Positions 34,811-44,218 of a stretch of DNA of 64,000 nt are shown here, piece after piece. The notes below the pieces were generated by a model. The model made no database searches, was not told the origin of the DNA, and saw nothing but the letters and a program-made list of their open reading frames with translations. How positions within the stretch are numbered: position 1 is the stretch's first letter; each line of letters starts with the position of its first letter. The translations under genes were made by a program, and so were the position numbers. The stretch is from Maribacter caenipelagi (GTDB lineage: Bacteria; Bacteroidota; Bacteroidia; Flavobacteriales; Flavobacteriaceae), in NCBI RefSeq assembly GCF_004364175.1, contig NZ_SNZW01000014.1, positions 248,001-312,000 of the forward strand, in the 5' to 3' direction.

Positions 34811-36394
34811 TTATATTAACGGCAGTTTTATGTAAAATGTACTTCCTTTTCCTTTTTCACTTTCGGCATAAACTTCGCCTTGGTGATCTTCTACTATTTT
34901 TTTAACGTAAGATAATCCTAATCCATGTCCTTTCACGTTATGTATGTCTCCGGTATGCTCTCGATAGAATTTTTCAAATACTTTCTTAACTACACCTTTA
35001 CTCATACCAGCACCTTGATCTTGTACTTTTATAATGATATAATTTTTAGCCCTTTCTGTAAACACATCTATTTTAGGTGCCTCATCAGAGTACTTAATAG
35101 CATTATCCAACATATTGACGATTACATTGGTAAAATGCATTTCATTAGCTAAAACTTCACAACGCTCTGCATCTAAATGCGTATGAATATATCCTCCTCT
35201 GTCATCTACTATTAATTCTACGTGAGTAATAGCGTCTTCTATTATGTCGTGCACATTAACCCTATCCTTACTAATATCAAGCTGATTTTTCTCAAGCTTA
35301 GAGATTCTCAATACATTTTCAACTTGAGCATGCATTCTTTTGTTCTCATCGCGAATCATCTGTAAATACCTTAAAACCTTTTCTTGATCCGTAATTATCT
35401 TCGGATTTCTTATCGCCTCAACAGCAAGATTTATGGTCGCAATCGGAGTTTTAAACTCATGCGTCATATTATTTATGAAATCTGTTTTTATTTCAGATAT
35501 CTGTTTTTGACGAATTAACTGATAAATTGCCCCTGCATAAGCTACCACAATAATTAAGGTAAACAATAACGAAAGCATTGCCAGACCTAAAATAGATTGT
35601 ACCAAGAATCTTTTTTTCTTCGGAAAGGAAATTAACAAATCGAAATTTGAAACTCCTTCATAATCTACGAACATGGGTGACCTATAAATATTCACCTCTG
35701 CATATTTAAATTTGGATGACTTCACTTTGGTCGGTAAACCATTGCTATAGACCCCATATTCAAATGCAATATCAACTCCTCTATTTTCCAACTCTCGTTG
35801 TAAAAGCAACTCAATTTCTTGTTTAGAAACACGCTTATGAATAGGAACACGTTTGGCATACACCATAAATACATCTTCCATGGCAGCTTTCTCCATTTTA
35901 TTAAGTCCTCCGATTTTTTCAAATCTTTGAATAGGATTTAAACGTGGTATGTTTCCTTCTAAGTCGACATCTGCTCTAAAAATTGAAGTAGTACGCTTAC
36001 TGGTATAACTTTTAATGATGGTTGTATCTGCACCATCACTACTATCAAAGAACGTAGACGATATTCCGTAATCTTCTTCTAAAATACCATGTTCGTACAG
36101 TAATATTTCATTAGAATTGACATCTCTATCAATAAAGAAAAAATTAGTAAGCTGAGTACCTTTTAGCTCTCCTCCCGCACTATCCTTTGCTTGCAAATAC
36201 CTGTCGAAGTAGTTCTTAGATTCTCTTTCGGTAATCTTATTGGTGACACTGTTCAACGCTTCGGAAACGCTACTAGAGAATTGTTCTTCTCCGCTATCTA
36301 TAGATTTACTAATCCAGAAACTTTGAACGAAAATCAGACCAATAAGTGAAAGGCTCATTAAAACCACTAAGAGCACAAATAACTTTTTGTTCAT
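34811..36394 (-). CDS. Membrane sensor histidine kinase (RprX-like)
   Basis: 527 residues. Two membrane helices (about 5-27 and 266-293) enclose a periplasmic sensor of about 235 residues. The HisKA box has His312 (NNMTHEFKTPIAT), and the HATPase domain has the N box NMLDNAIKYS, DQGAGM and GHGLGLSYV. It works with the OmpR-type regulator encoded directly downstream. An upstream region rich in GTTA repeats (36421-36455) may be a regulator site. Confidence 0.93.
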   Translation of the reverse strand: MNKKLFVLLVVLMSLSLIGLIFVQSFWISKSIDSGEEQFSSSVSEALNSVTNKITERESKNYFDRYLQAKDSAGGELKGTQLTNFFFIDRDVNSNEILLYEHGILEEDYGISSTFFDSSDGADTTIIKSYTSKRTTSIFRADVDLEGNIPRLNPIQRFEKIGGLNKMEKAAMEDVFMVYAKRVPIHKRVSKQEIELLLQRELENRGVDIAFEYGVYSNGLPTKVKSSKFKYAEVNIYRSPMFVDYEGVSNFDLLISFPKKKRFLVQSILGLAMLSLLFTLIIVVAYAGAIYQLIRQKQISEIKTDFINNMTHEFKTPIATINLAVEAIRNPKIITDQEKVLRYLQMIRDENKRMHAQVENVLRISKLEKNQLDISKDRVNVHDIIEDAITHVELIVDDRGGYIHTHLDAERCEVLANEMHFTNVIVNMLDNAIKYSDEAPKIDVFTERAKNYIIIKVQDQGAGMSKGVVKKVFEKFYREHTGDIHNVKGHGLGLSYVKKIVEDHQGEVYAESEKGKGSTFYIKLPLI

Positions 36395-36477
36395 TGGATG
36401 TTAAAATTAAAGATTTAACAGTTAGAGGTTAGTACGTTTAACCTAACCTTAACAAAAATGTTAAAATTGCTATTTTA

Positions 36478-37062
36478 CTAGCAGTCAGTAAGGATTGATG
36501 CGTGTACTTGTAGAACTTTTTCTCTAGTTCTTTCTAGATCAGTATTTTCGATAATGAAATTTGCTAATTCTAATTTTATCTCATCATCAAGTTGATTAGT
36601 CATACGGGCTTCAACTTGTTCTCTTGTGCTATTATCTCTATCCAATACTCGCTCTATACGAACTTCTTTTGGGGCAGTTACCAAAATTACGTCATCGTAT
36701 AACCCTTGCGATTTGTTTTCAAACAATAATGCTGTTTCTTGAATTACATAACAGGATTCTTGATTTTTTGTCCAATCTATAAAGTCTTGCCTAACTACTG
36801 GGTGAACTATATTATTGAGTTTTGCCAATAATTCTGAATCGTTAAATACTTTCTCTGCTATATAGGATCTATTCAGCTTTCCTTTTACATAAGCTTCTTT
36901 CCCTAACAACTCAACCAATTGTTTATTGATTATCTCAGAAGTATTCATTAAAAATTTTGCGCGTTTGTCTGAGTCATAAACTGGAACACCCAATTCTTGA
37001 AACATAGCCGCTACGGTAGACTTACCACTTCCTATACCTCCTGTAAGACCAATTACTATCAT
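36478..37062 (-). CDS. coaE: Dephospho-CoA kinase
   Basis: 194 residues, last step of coenzyme A synthesis. P-loop GGIGSGKS at residues 8-15, VYDSDKRAKFLM, IVHPVVRQDFIDW, ALLFENKSQGLYDDVILVTAP and the lid DRDNSTREQVEARMTNQ are all family landmarks. The start overlaps the YbbR-like gene's end by 4 bases. The coaBC genes for the earlier steps lie about 6 kb away in another operon. Confidence 0.96.
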   Translation of the reverse strand: MIVIGLTGGIGSGKSTVAAMFQELGVPVYDSDKRAKFLMNTSEIINKQLVELLGKEAYVKGKLNRSYIAEKVFNDSELLAKLNNIVHPVVRQDFIDWTKNQESCYVIQETALLFENKSQGLYDDVILVTAPKEVRIERVLDRDNSTREQVEARMTNQLDDEIKLELANFIIENTDLERTREKVLQVHASILTDC

Positions 37063-38024
37063 TCTCTTCGAAGTATAAATTCGACTTCATTTGTACTTAT
37101 AACGGCATTATTCAAAGTTCTTGGATATTTCACCAATTTCACTGATAATCTATTTTCCGTTTCCTTAGACACTTTGGCGTAATCTGCTTCTACTGAAAAA
37201 TCTTCTATTTCTAGTTCTTTCAAATGCTCTAATGTACCTTGACAACGAACTTCAACTATTTCTGGAAATGTACGAACCCTTACATTTTCAGGTAAATTAA
37301 TTACATGAACCGGGACTTTAATCACCTGTTCTGAAAATTTTACCACATTACCCGAGACTACAACGTTTTGACTCGAAAATGTCGTGCCTTTCAATTGCTC
37401 AGGTAATTGCAAGGCAATTTCATTTGAAAATGAACTATTTAGATTATTCTTTTTTAACAAGACCGTTCTAATTTGGCTAATAGAATCTATTTGGCTTTTA
37501 GGCCCTGATATTTGAATAGAATCTGGCTTTACCTTAATATCACCTTCAAGAATATGATTGGTCGCAAAAGTCAGTTCCACTAATGCCTTTACAGGTACTA
37601 TTTTAGTCTCTAAAGATGTAAAATCGAAATAAATTGCATCGCTTTCAAAATCGGTAAGCGTACTATAATTATTAAGTTGAGATTCTAGTTGTATTCTAAT
37701 TTGGTCTGATGTTAGATAATAGCTATCATCTTTATACATCACTTTACTGACATCTAACTGAATATGCTTAGGTTTCAGTTCGTATCCTAAAAACTGGAAT
37801 CCTGCTGCTTGTAGCCGCACTTGAATTTCATCTTTGGGAGTATTTGCCAATAAAAATTCTTCAGGAACATTAATATACTCTACTTGAAAAGTAGTATTGC
37901 TCGTATAGGTAAGTGACAACTTATTAATTAGCCAAGCTAGAGAAGCACATAACAAGAACACTAGAAAGACTTTTACCTTCCTTTTCTTTAGTCCTGTCTT
38001 AATCCACTCTATTAAACGCTCCAT
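37059..38024 (-). CDS. YbbR-like domain protein
   Basis: 321 residues. One membrane helix near the N-terminus (VKVFLVFLLCASLAWLINKL) anchors the protein, and the rest lies outside the cytoplasm with two to three YbbR-like beta domains (VPVKALVELTFATNHILEGDIKV; IKVPVHVINLPENVRV). In Firmicutes the YbbR protein CdaR regulates a cyclic-di-AMP synthase; no such synthase gene is adjacent here, so that role is not implied. It sits between a glycosyltransferase gene (1-base overlap) and coaE (4-base overlap). Confidence 0.85.
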   Translation of the reverse strand: MERLIEWIKTGLKKRKVKVFLVFLLCASLAWLINKLSLTYTSNTTFQVEYINVPEEFLLANTPKDEIQVRLQAAGFQFLGYELKPKHIQLDVSKVMYKDDSYYLTSDQIRIQLESQLNNYSTLTDFESDAIYFDFTSLETKIVPVKALVELTFATNHILEGDIKVKPDSIQISGPKSQIDSISQIRTVLLKKNNLNSSFSNEIALQLPEQLKGTTFSSQNVVVSGNVVKFSEQVIKVPVHVINLPENVRVRTFPEIVEVRCQGTLEHLKELEIEDFSVEADYAKVSKETENRLSVKLVKYPRTLNNAVISTNEVEFILRRE

Positions 38025-39031
38025 CAGTTAACTCTAAAAAATAATTTCGGAAAAATTTCCTCTGGTTTCTTACCTGAGGAATTAATATACAGAGTTGATT
38101 TTAAAAATCCGTACCCATATCCAATAAATTGTATCGCTGTTGCCAATAAAGATAGAAAGGCAACTTTTAAATTACCAGTTTTACGAAGGGCATCTACAAA
38201 TAGCAATAGAAAGTATAGGGAATAAACGTATAAGGGTATCATAAACCCAGCTATTGCCAATACAAACGAAATCAATAGACCTAAGCAAAAAACGGTCGGA
38301 AACCAATAGGTAATCTTTTTGGTCTCTGGATGCCACTTATTCAATATAGGACGCACCATACCAAATTTATTCACCTGAGTATAAAACTTATTCCAGTCTA
38401 TTCGCCTCTTATGAAATACAAATGCTTCTGAAATCAATTTTGTTTTATAACCCTTATTCCAAATACGTATCGTAAGGTCTGGATCTTCACCCGGATGAAT
38501 ATTTCCGTACCCGCCTACTTTTTCAAAAGCTTCCTTTGAAATACCCATATTAAAACTTCTGGGCTGAAACTTATCTACCGCTTTTTTTCCACCACGAATT
38601 CCTCCAGTGGTTAAAAAAGAGGTCATGGCATAATTAATTGCTTTTTGAACGGTAGAAAAAGATTCATGTGCCGCATCTGGACCTCCATAGCAATGCACAT
38701 AATCTTCTTGTAAACTCTTTTCCGCTTCCACAAGGTATTGTGGCGGCAAAATACAGTCGGAATCCAATACGATGAAGTAGTTACCCTTTGCCCTAGACAT
38801 TCCGTAATTACGAGAATCACCAGGACCAGAATTAGGCTTCTTATAATATGAAATTGCCAGAGCGTCTACATACTCACCTATGACTTCTTCCGATGAAATA
38901 GTAGAGCCGTCTTCGACGATAACCACCTCAAAAGTTTTGTCATAGGTTTGTAAACGTAGACTGTCCAACAGTTCTTTAATTTCGTTGGGTCTATTGTATA
39001 CGGGAATGATAAAAGAAAACGATAAGTCCAT
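38024..39031 (-). CDS. Family 2 glycosyltransferase with C-terminal membrane helices
   Basis: 335 residues. The GT-A fold begins FSFIIPVYNRPNEIKELLDSL, with the metal-binding DSD in YFIVLDSDCILPP and the acceptor-site motif GGYGNIHPGEDPDLTIRIW. Two or three membrane helices lie at about 240-315 (FCLGLLISFVLAIAGFMIPLYVYS in part), which ties it to the inner membrane. Probably adds a sugar to a lipid-linked or exported glycan; the product is unknown. First gene of the cluster with YbbR and coaE. Confidence 0.9.
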   Translation of the reverse strand: MDLSFSFIIPVYNRPNEIKELLDSLRLQTYDKTFEVVIVEDGSTISSEEVIGEYVDALAISYYKKPNSGPGDSRNYGMSRAKGNYFIVLDSDCILPPQYLVEAEKSLQEDYVHCYGGPDAAHESFSTVQKAINYAMTSFLTTGGIRGGKKAVDKFQPRSFNMGISKEAFEKVGGYGNIHPGEDPDLTIRIWNKGYKTKLISEAFVFHKRRIDWNKFYTQVNKFGMVRPILNKWHPETKKITYWFPTVFCLGLLISFVLAIAGFMIPLYVYSLYFLLLFVDALRKTGNLKVAFLSLLATAIQFIGYGYGFLKSTLYINSSGKKPEEIFPKLFFRVN

Positions 39032-39086
39032 TATTACTCTCCTTTAATGAATAGGCTCCAACAAAATTGAAAAAATAAAATTATGA

Positions 39087-39893
39087 TTAAAACTTCTCTA
39101 TAACTTCTTGACTAACCCCTGTGTTAGAGAAACCACCGTCATGAAACAAGTTCTGCATAGTTACTTTTCTTGTAAGGTCAGAGAACAATGTTATGGTATA
39201 ATCTGCACAGTCTTGAGCTGAAGCATTACCTAACGGTGACATTTTTTCAGCATAGCTGATAAAACCATCAAAGCCTTTTACCCCTTGTCCTGCAGTAGTT
39301 GCAGTAGGTGACTGAGAAATTGTATTTACACGTACATTTTTCTCTTTACCAAAGAAGTAACCAAAGCTACGGGCAACAGACTCTAAATATGCTTTGTTGT
39401 CTGCCATATCATTATAATCTGGGAAAGTTCTTTGTGCTGCCATATAAGTCAATGCTACAACACTACCCCATTCATTCATGGCATCTGCTTTGTAAAGCGA
39501 TTGTAATACTTTATGAAAAGAAAGGGCTGAAACATCCCATCCTTTAGCCGTAAAATCATATTTTTCATCTGTGTAAGCACGACCTTTACGTACGTTAACA
39601 GACATGCCGATTGAATGTAATACGAAATCTATTTTTCCTCCTAAAATTTCAACTGCCTTTGCTACTAAATTATCCAAGTCTTCAACACTTGTAGCATCTG
39701 CAGGTATAATTTCTGAACCTGTTTCTTTTGCCAATTGGTCTATCTGACCCATTCTCATAGCAATTGGGGCGTTTGTCAAAACAAAAGTACCACCTTCTGC
39801 GTGTACCGTTTGAGCTGTTTTCCACGCAATAGAATTTTCGTCTAATGCTCCAAAAATAATTCCCCTTTTACCTTTTAATAAGTTATATCCCAT
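39087..39893 (-). CDS. fabI: Enoyl-[acyl-carrier-protein] reductase (NADH)
   Basis: 268 residues, final reduction in each fatty-acid elongation cycle. The start GYNLLKGKRGIIFGALDENSIAW is the FabI nucleotide-binding region. The catalytic pair is Tyr160 and Lys167 in DYNDMADNKAYLE, spaced Y-x6-K as in FabI rather than the Y-x3-K of ordinary SDRs. VLHSIGMS and SQSPTATTAGQGVKGFDGF are also family marks. A TATCTTTG -7 box lies 31 bases upstream. Confidence 0.96.
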   Translation of the reverse strand: MGYNLLKGKRGIIFGALDENSIAWKTAQTVHAEGGTFVLTNAPIAMRMGQIDQLAKETGSEIIPADATSVEDLDNLVAKAVEILGGKIDFVLHSIGMSVNVRKGRAYTDEKYDFTAKGWDVSALSFHKVLQSLYKADAMNEWGSVVALTYMAAQRTFPDYNDMADNKAYLESVARSFGYFFGKEKNVRVNTISQSPTATTAGQGVKGFDGFISYAEKMSPLGNASAQDCADYTITLFSDLTRKVTMQNLFHDGGFSNTGVSQEVIEKF

Positions 39894-39924
39894 GATGGTT
39901 GATTCTATAGTTAGATTTAAAATT

Positions 39925-39932
39925 CAAAGATA
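39925..39932 (-). promoter_or_regulatory. -7 box of fabI
   Basis: CAAAGATA on the plus strand reads TATCTTTG on the minus strand, about 31 bases before the fabI ATG at 39893. The TTG element is not clear. Confidence 0.45.
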
Positions 39933-40054
39933 TCCAAAATATGTTAATAGAGAATTGAAGTACTACTTAAAAACCCTAAAACAACAGTCTTAATGTAGTA
40001 GCATAAAATCTCAATTGACACAAGACCAATCACATTTTTCAAAAATGTAATGTT

Positions 40055-41722
40055 TTATATACTTGAAGATGCACTTAAAAGTTCTTTTGCATGGGCCAAT
40101 GCAGAATCAGAAAGATCTTTACCGCTTAGCATATGAGCCAACTCTACCACTCTTTCATCATTGGTCAATTGCTTTAAATTGGTCATCGTACGCTCTTTAC
40201 CTTCGGTTTTAAAGACTTTGAAATGGTTGTTTCCTTTTGATGCTACTTGCGGTAAATGCGTAATAGAAAACACCTGTAAATCCGTACTCATATCTTTCAT
40301 AATATCTGCCATGCGGTCAGATATTTCCCCTGACACACCAGTATCTATTTCATCGAACATTATAGTTGGTAACTTTTCATACTTGGCAAGTATGGATTTG
40401 ATCACCAACATTATTCTAGACAATTCCCCACCAGATGCTACTTTCTTTAATTCGCCATAACTACCACCTCTATTGGCGGTAAATAAAAATGAAAGCTCAT
40501 CTTTACCGGTAACTGTAAACGCCTCGGCAGCGCTTAATTTTATTTCGAACGATGCACTTGGCATACCTAACAATCCCAAATCGGACTCCAATTTTTTCTT
40601 AAGTTGTGGAATTACCAAGTTTCTTTTTTCTCGTAACAGAATAGCCTTTGATTCCAAGACAGCTTCCATCTCTTCGATTTCCTTTGTTCTAGATGCAATT
40701 TTATCATCTAAATTGGCAGTTTCAAAAACTTTATCAGCAAGGTCGTTCTTAATGCTAATCAACTCAGCTATATCGCTGACATTATGCTTTTTCTGTAAAT
40801 TATACAGCAGCTGTAATTTATTATTCACCTGTTCTAGCTGATCAGGGTTCGCCTCCACCCCTTCTTGAAGACGCTGCAATTCTGAACTCACATCATCTAG
40901 TTCTATCATTACAGATTTTACACGCTCAAACAAATCTTTGTAGCTAGACCCAAAATCTATCAGTTTTGAAAGTGATTGGCGCATTTCTGTTACTAAAGGC
41001 AAAACTCCTATTTGCTCATCATTGAACAATTGGTCTCCTTTAGACAACTGCTCCATAATCAACTCCACATTGTTCAGCTGTTCATATTCTTCTTCCAGCT
41101 CTTCAATAATTCCTGCTTTTAACGGTGCTTTTTCTAATTCTTCCAGCAAAAAAGTATTGTAATCTTGTTCTTTGTTCGCTGTGCTTTGAAGTTCAATAAG
41201 TTTCTCTAATTCCTTCTGCGCTTTACGATAAGTTTTTAAATCTTTTCTATATGCCGTTAATCTTTTTTGATTGTTTGCCAGCGCATCTACTAATTTTAAC
41301 TGAAAATCATTTTCAATTAGTTGCATAGTCTGATGCTGAGAATGAATATCTATTAGGTTTTCACCCAATGTAGATAAGACCCCTAACGTAACAGGAGTAT
41401 CGTTTACAAATGCCCTAGACTTACCACTTGGTAAAATCTCACGCCTAATGACCGTACTATCATCATAGTCCAAATCATTTTCTTCAAAGAAATTTTGGAG
41501 TCCGTATGTGTCAATTTTAAAAGTTCCCTCTATAATACATTTTTGATCCTTAACTCGTAACGAGCTTAAATCTGCACGTTTACCAAGCACTAAGGATAAT
41601 CCGCCAAGTAAAATAGACTTACCAGCACCTGTTTCACCGGTAATAACCGTAAAACCTTTATTAAAGTCTACTTCTAGACTATCAATTAATGCGTAATTAG
41701 AAATGGAAAGGGTTGAGAGCAC
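40055..41722 (-). CDS. recN: DNA repair protein RecN
   Basis: 555 residues, an SMC-like ATPase in double-strand break repair. Walker A GETGAGKS at residues 29-36, a long two-part coiled coil (about 160-370), then the C-terminal ABC half with FTANRGGSYGELKKVASGGELSRIML (signature) and TIMFDEIDTGVSGE (Walker B). The HLPQVAS motif near the end is the switch region. A TACCTTTG -7 box is 20 bases upstream. Confidence 0.96.
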   Translation of the reverse strand: MLSTLSISNYALIDSLEVDFNKGFTVITGETGAGKSILLGGLSLVLGKRADLSSLRVKDQKCIIEGTFKIDTYGLQNFFEENDLDYDDSTVIRREILPSGKSRAFVNDTPVTLGVLSTLGENLIDIHSQHQTMQLIENDFQLKLVDALANNQKRLTAYRKDLKTYRKAQKELEKLIELQSTANKEQDYNTFLLEELEKAPLKAGIIEELEEEYEQLNNVELIMEQLSKGDQLFNDEQIGVLPLVTEMRQSLSKLIDFGSSYKDLFERVKSVMIELDDVSSELQRLQEGVEANPDQLEQVNNKLQLLYNLQKKHNVSDIAELISIKNDLADKVFETANLDDKIASRTKEIEEMEAVLESKAILLREKRNLVIPQLKKKLESDLGLLGMPSASFEIKLSAAEAFTVTGKDELSFLFTANRGGSYGELKKVASGGELSRIMLVIKSILAKYEKLPTIMFDEIDTGVSGEISDRMADIMKDMSTDLQVFSITHLPQVASKGNNHFKVFKTEGKERTMTNLKQLTNDERVVELAHMLSGKDLSDSALAHAKELLSASSSI

Positions 41723-41742
41723 GCGTTAGAATTTTAGATTCA

Positions 41743-41750
41743 CAAAGGTA
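41743..41750 (-). promoter_or_regulatory. -7 box of recN
   Basis: CAAAGGTA on the plus strand reads TACCTTTG on the minus strand, 20 bases before the recN ATG at 41722. recN may therefore be transcribed separately from the bamD-rpoZ-coaBC operon upstream. Confidence 0.45.
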
Positions 41751-41777
41751 ATCTATAATTCCGTTTTGTAAAAAGGT

Positions 41778-42671
41778 TCAATATTTAATATCGTTCCAGG
41801 TAGTTGCGTATAAAGGTGCTATTTTATTCAGGGTTTCTTTAAGCTTCACGATATCTACTTTCGGTCCGTCAGAAAAAATATTTTTTATTTCTTCAGATTT
41901 TGCATCAAAGAAAGTTGAAATCAAAAATGCATTTGGTCTTCTATTGATCATCGTTTGAAACAGATTCATCGTACCTGCAATTACTTGCTTGCCCGTACTA
42001 TTGTTATCTGGTAATATATCAAGTCCTTTTCTATGATAGTTATACATCGCAATACGGTACTCTCTATAGGTATTTGACAAAAGGTTATCTATTAATTCAA
42101 ATCTACTTCTGTTAGAATCGGCAGACTGACTCCATCCGGCAGAATTACTACCTTGTGCCTGAGTAACAATATTCTGTGCTTTTCTATAAAACTCGGTTCC
42201 TCCTTCCAAAGAAAAAGTATCTGCATCTAAACCTAAAATCACGTAAACATAATATGCCATTACGCTTACCAAGTTAGATTCGAACTGATTCTCATTAAAA
42301 ATCAACGGTTGAAATTCAATGTATTGAAAATTGAACGCATTGTCTTTATAATTAAAAACCGGAGTTGAATATGACGTATTATAAACTGGTCTCGATGATT
42401 GTATTTGTATATTACCGCTAAAACTATTAGACTCGTAAGAAGTAATGGTTATAAACATTTGTGCATTTACCCTTTCATTCTCTTTATAAACCCTATTAGT
42501 CCACTTGGTTTTATTTATAAAATCATTCAACGAACGTTCTAATGTCTTAAAAACCTGCTGATCACCTCGAGATAGTTGGTCAGAATTGAGCGTAACCGCA
42601 CAAGTTAATTCTTGAGCATTTGCAACTAAACCAAAAAAGAAAAAAAGTAATAGAAATACAGCCTTACGCAT
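41778..42671 (-). CDS. Exported DUF4835-family protein
   Basis: 297 residues from the ATG at 42671. The signal peptide is RKAVFLLLFFFFGLVANAQ. The rest matches the Bacteroidota-specific DUF4835 family, which has no known function (LTCAVTLNSDQLSRGDQQVFKTLE; FEPLIF-like FQPLIFNENQFESNL; YYVYVILGLDADTFS). It is commonly found directly downstream of coaBC, as here. The frame continues upstream to 42710 inside coaBC, but that would bury the signal peptide. Overlap with coaBC: 8 bases. Confidence 0.88.
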   Translation of the reverse strand: MRKAVFLLLFFFFGLVANAQELTCAVTLNSDQLSRGDQQVFKTLERSLNDFINKTKWTNRVYKENERVNAQMFITITSYESNSFSGNIQIQSSRPVYNTSYSTPVFNYKDNAFNFQYIEFQPLIFNENQFESNLVSVMAYYVYVILGLDADTFSLEGGTEFYRKAQNIVTQAQGSNSAGWSQSADSNRSRFELIDNLLSNTYREYRIAMYNYHRKGLDILPDNNSTGKQVIAGTMNLFQTMINRRPNAFLISTFFDAKSEEIKNIFSDGPKVDIVKLKETLNKIAPLYATTWNDIKY

Positions 42672-43869
42672 ACCGTCTTTTAATAATTTCATTGAAGATA
42701 TCCACGGCAACTTCTGCCTTGGTCTTTAGTTCAAACGTAGTAATGTTAGAAATGGTATCTATAAATGAAACTTTATTGGTAACACCGCCAAAACCAGCAC
42801 CTTTATCTCGCATAGAATTCAATACGATGGCGTCTAAATTTTTGCGTTTTAGTTTACCTTTTGCGTTTTCAATTTCGTTTTCAGTTTCTAAAGCGAAACC
42901 GACCAAGAATTGATTTTTTTTATGATTACCGAAGGTTTTCAAAATGTCTTTATTCTTCACCAATTCAATAGTGAAGTTTTCTTCGGATTTTTTAATCTTC
43001 TGACCTGCAACGGTCTTAGGTCTATAATCCGCTACAGCTGCTGCACAAATTACGATATCTGAAGTTTCATAATACATTTGCGCACTATGATACATATCAT
43101 CTGCAGACACTACATTGACAACATGAATATTGTCGTGAGTAACAGATAAATGTGTAGGACCGGTAACCAGATAGACTTCTGCACCTAGACTTGCCGCTGT
43201 TTTAGCGAGTTCAAAACCCATTAATCCAGAGGAATGATTTCCTATAAAACGGACAGGGTCAATTGCTTCATAGGTGGGTCCTGCGGTAATTAACACTTTT
43301 TTACCTGATAATGGTAATCCATCTGATAACTGCTTTTTAATAAAGCTTACAATATCTTCTGGCTCTGCCATTCTACCTTCTCCATGTAAGCCACTCGCAA
43401 GTTCGCCACTTGTTGCCGGTATAATCATGTTACCAAACGAAGCAAGCGCATCTAAAGAACTTTTTGTACTTGGATGTTTGTACATATCAAGATCCATAGC
43501 CGGAGCAATGAAAACCGGACATTTAGCCGATAAATAGGTAGCCATTAAAATATTATCGCAGTTACCGGCTGCCATTTTAGACATGGTATTCGCAGTAGCC
43601 GGTGCAATGATCATTAAGTCTGCCCACAGCCCCATTTCTACATGATTGTTCCAGTCGACGGTATTGTCTTCTGTCTTTACAAAATCAAGCACTACAGGGT
43701 TTTTAGCTAAAGTGGCCAAGGTAAGTGGGGAAACAAAAGAACTGGCGCTATCAGTAAGAATGACCTTAACGCTAGCACCAGCTTTTATAAATAAACGAAC
43801 TAAGAATGTTGTTTTGTAGGCGGCAATTCCTCCTGTAATTCCTAAAAGAATATTTTTGCCGTTCAACAT
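42664..43869 (-). CDS. coaBC: Phosphopantothenoylcysteine synthetase/decarboxylase
   Basis: 401 residues, two steps of coenzyme A synthesis in one protein. The N-terminal half is the flavin decarboxylase CoaC (LLGITGGIAAYKTTFLVR, the PAMDLDMY substrate clamp, AAGNCDNILMATYL). The C-terminal half is the CoaB ligase (LITAGPTYEAIDPVRFIGNHSSG, VICAAAVADYRP, KNKDILKTFG, VGFALETE). It lies between rpoZ (5-base gap) and the DUF4835 gene (8-base overlap). Confidence 0.96.
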   Translation of the reverse strand: MLNGKNILLGITGGIAAYKTTFLVRLFIKAGASVKVILTDSASSFVSPLTLATLAKNPVVLDFVKTEDNTVDWNNHVEMGLWADLMIIAPATANTMSKMAAGNCDNILMATYLSAKCPVFIAPAMDLDMYKHPSTKSSLDALASFGNMIIPATSGELASGLHGEGRMAEPEDIVSFIKKQLSDGLPLSGKKVLITAGPTYEAIDPVRFIGNHSSGLMGFELAKTAASLGAEVYLVTGPTHLSVTHDNIHVVNVVSADDMYHSAQMYYETSDIVICAAAVADYRPKTVAGQKIKKSEENFTIELVKNKDILKTFGNHKKNQFLVGFALETENEIENAKGKLKRKNLDAIVLNSMRDKGAGFGGVTNKVSFIDTISNITTFELKTKAEVAVDIFNEIIKRRYA

Positions 43870-43874
43870 ATATC

Positions 43875-44207
43875 TTAAGCGTCTTTTTCTGTATTTCTAT
43901 GGTAGATTTTATCCATCAACCACTCTTCTACTGCCATTGCGTGTGGCTTAGGTAATTTTTCGTAAAACTTAGAAACTTCTATTTGTTCTTTGTTTTCAAA
44001 AACTTCTTCTAAACTATCGCTATAAGTAGCAAACTCTTCTAATTTCTCTAAAAGTTCTTTCTTGATTTCAGAATTGATTTGAACAGCACGCTTTGCAGCG
44101 ATTGAAATAGCCTCATAGATATTTTCAGTAGGTGCATCGAACTCATTACGGTTAATAGTTACCGTAGATACCGATGCCTTAGAGTTTTTTAAATCGTTCA
44201 TATTCAT
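43875..44207 (-). CDS. rpoZ: RNA polymerase omega subunit, Bacteroidota type
   Basis: 110 residues. The sequence is far from the E. coli omega but has the Bacteroidota pattern: NEFDAPTENIYEAISIAAKRAVQIN, with the conserved helix YEAISIAAKRA that contacts beta-prime, and a longer C-terminal part (FYEKLPKPHAMAVEEWLMDKIY). The gene order bamD-rpoZ-coaBC-DUF4835 supports the identity. Two Met near the start (residues 1 and 3) leave a 2-residue uncertainty. Confidence 0.88.
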   Translation of the reverse strand: MNMNDLKNSKASVSTVTINRNEFDAPTENIYEAISIAAKRAVQINSEIKKELLEKLEEFATYSDSLEEVFENKEQIEVSKFYEKLPKPHAMAVEEWLMDKIYHRNTEKDA

Positions 44208-44218
44208 AATTAAATTAT

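Noticed and set aside
40033-40049. Palindrome ACATTTTT-C-AAAAATGT downstream of recN as a terminator
   Set aside because: The arms are almost only A and T, the loop is one base and no T-run follows, so it cannot be called a terminator.
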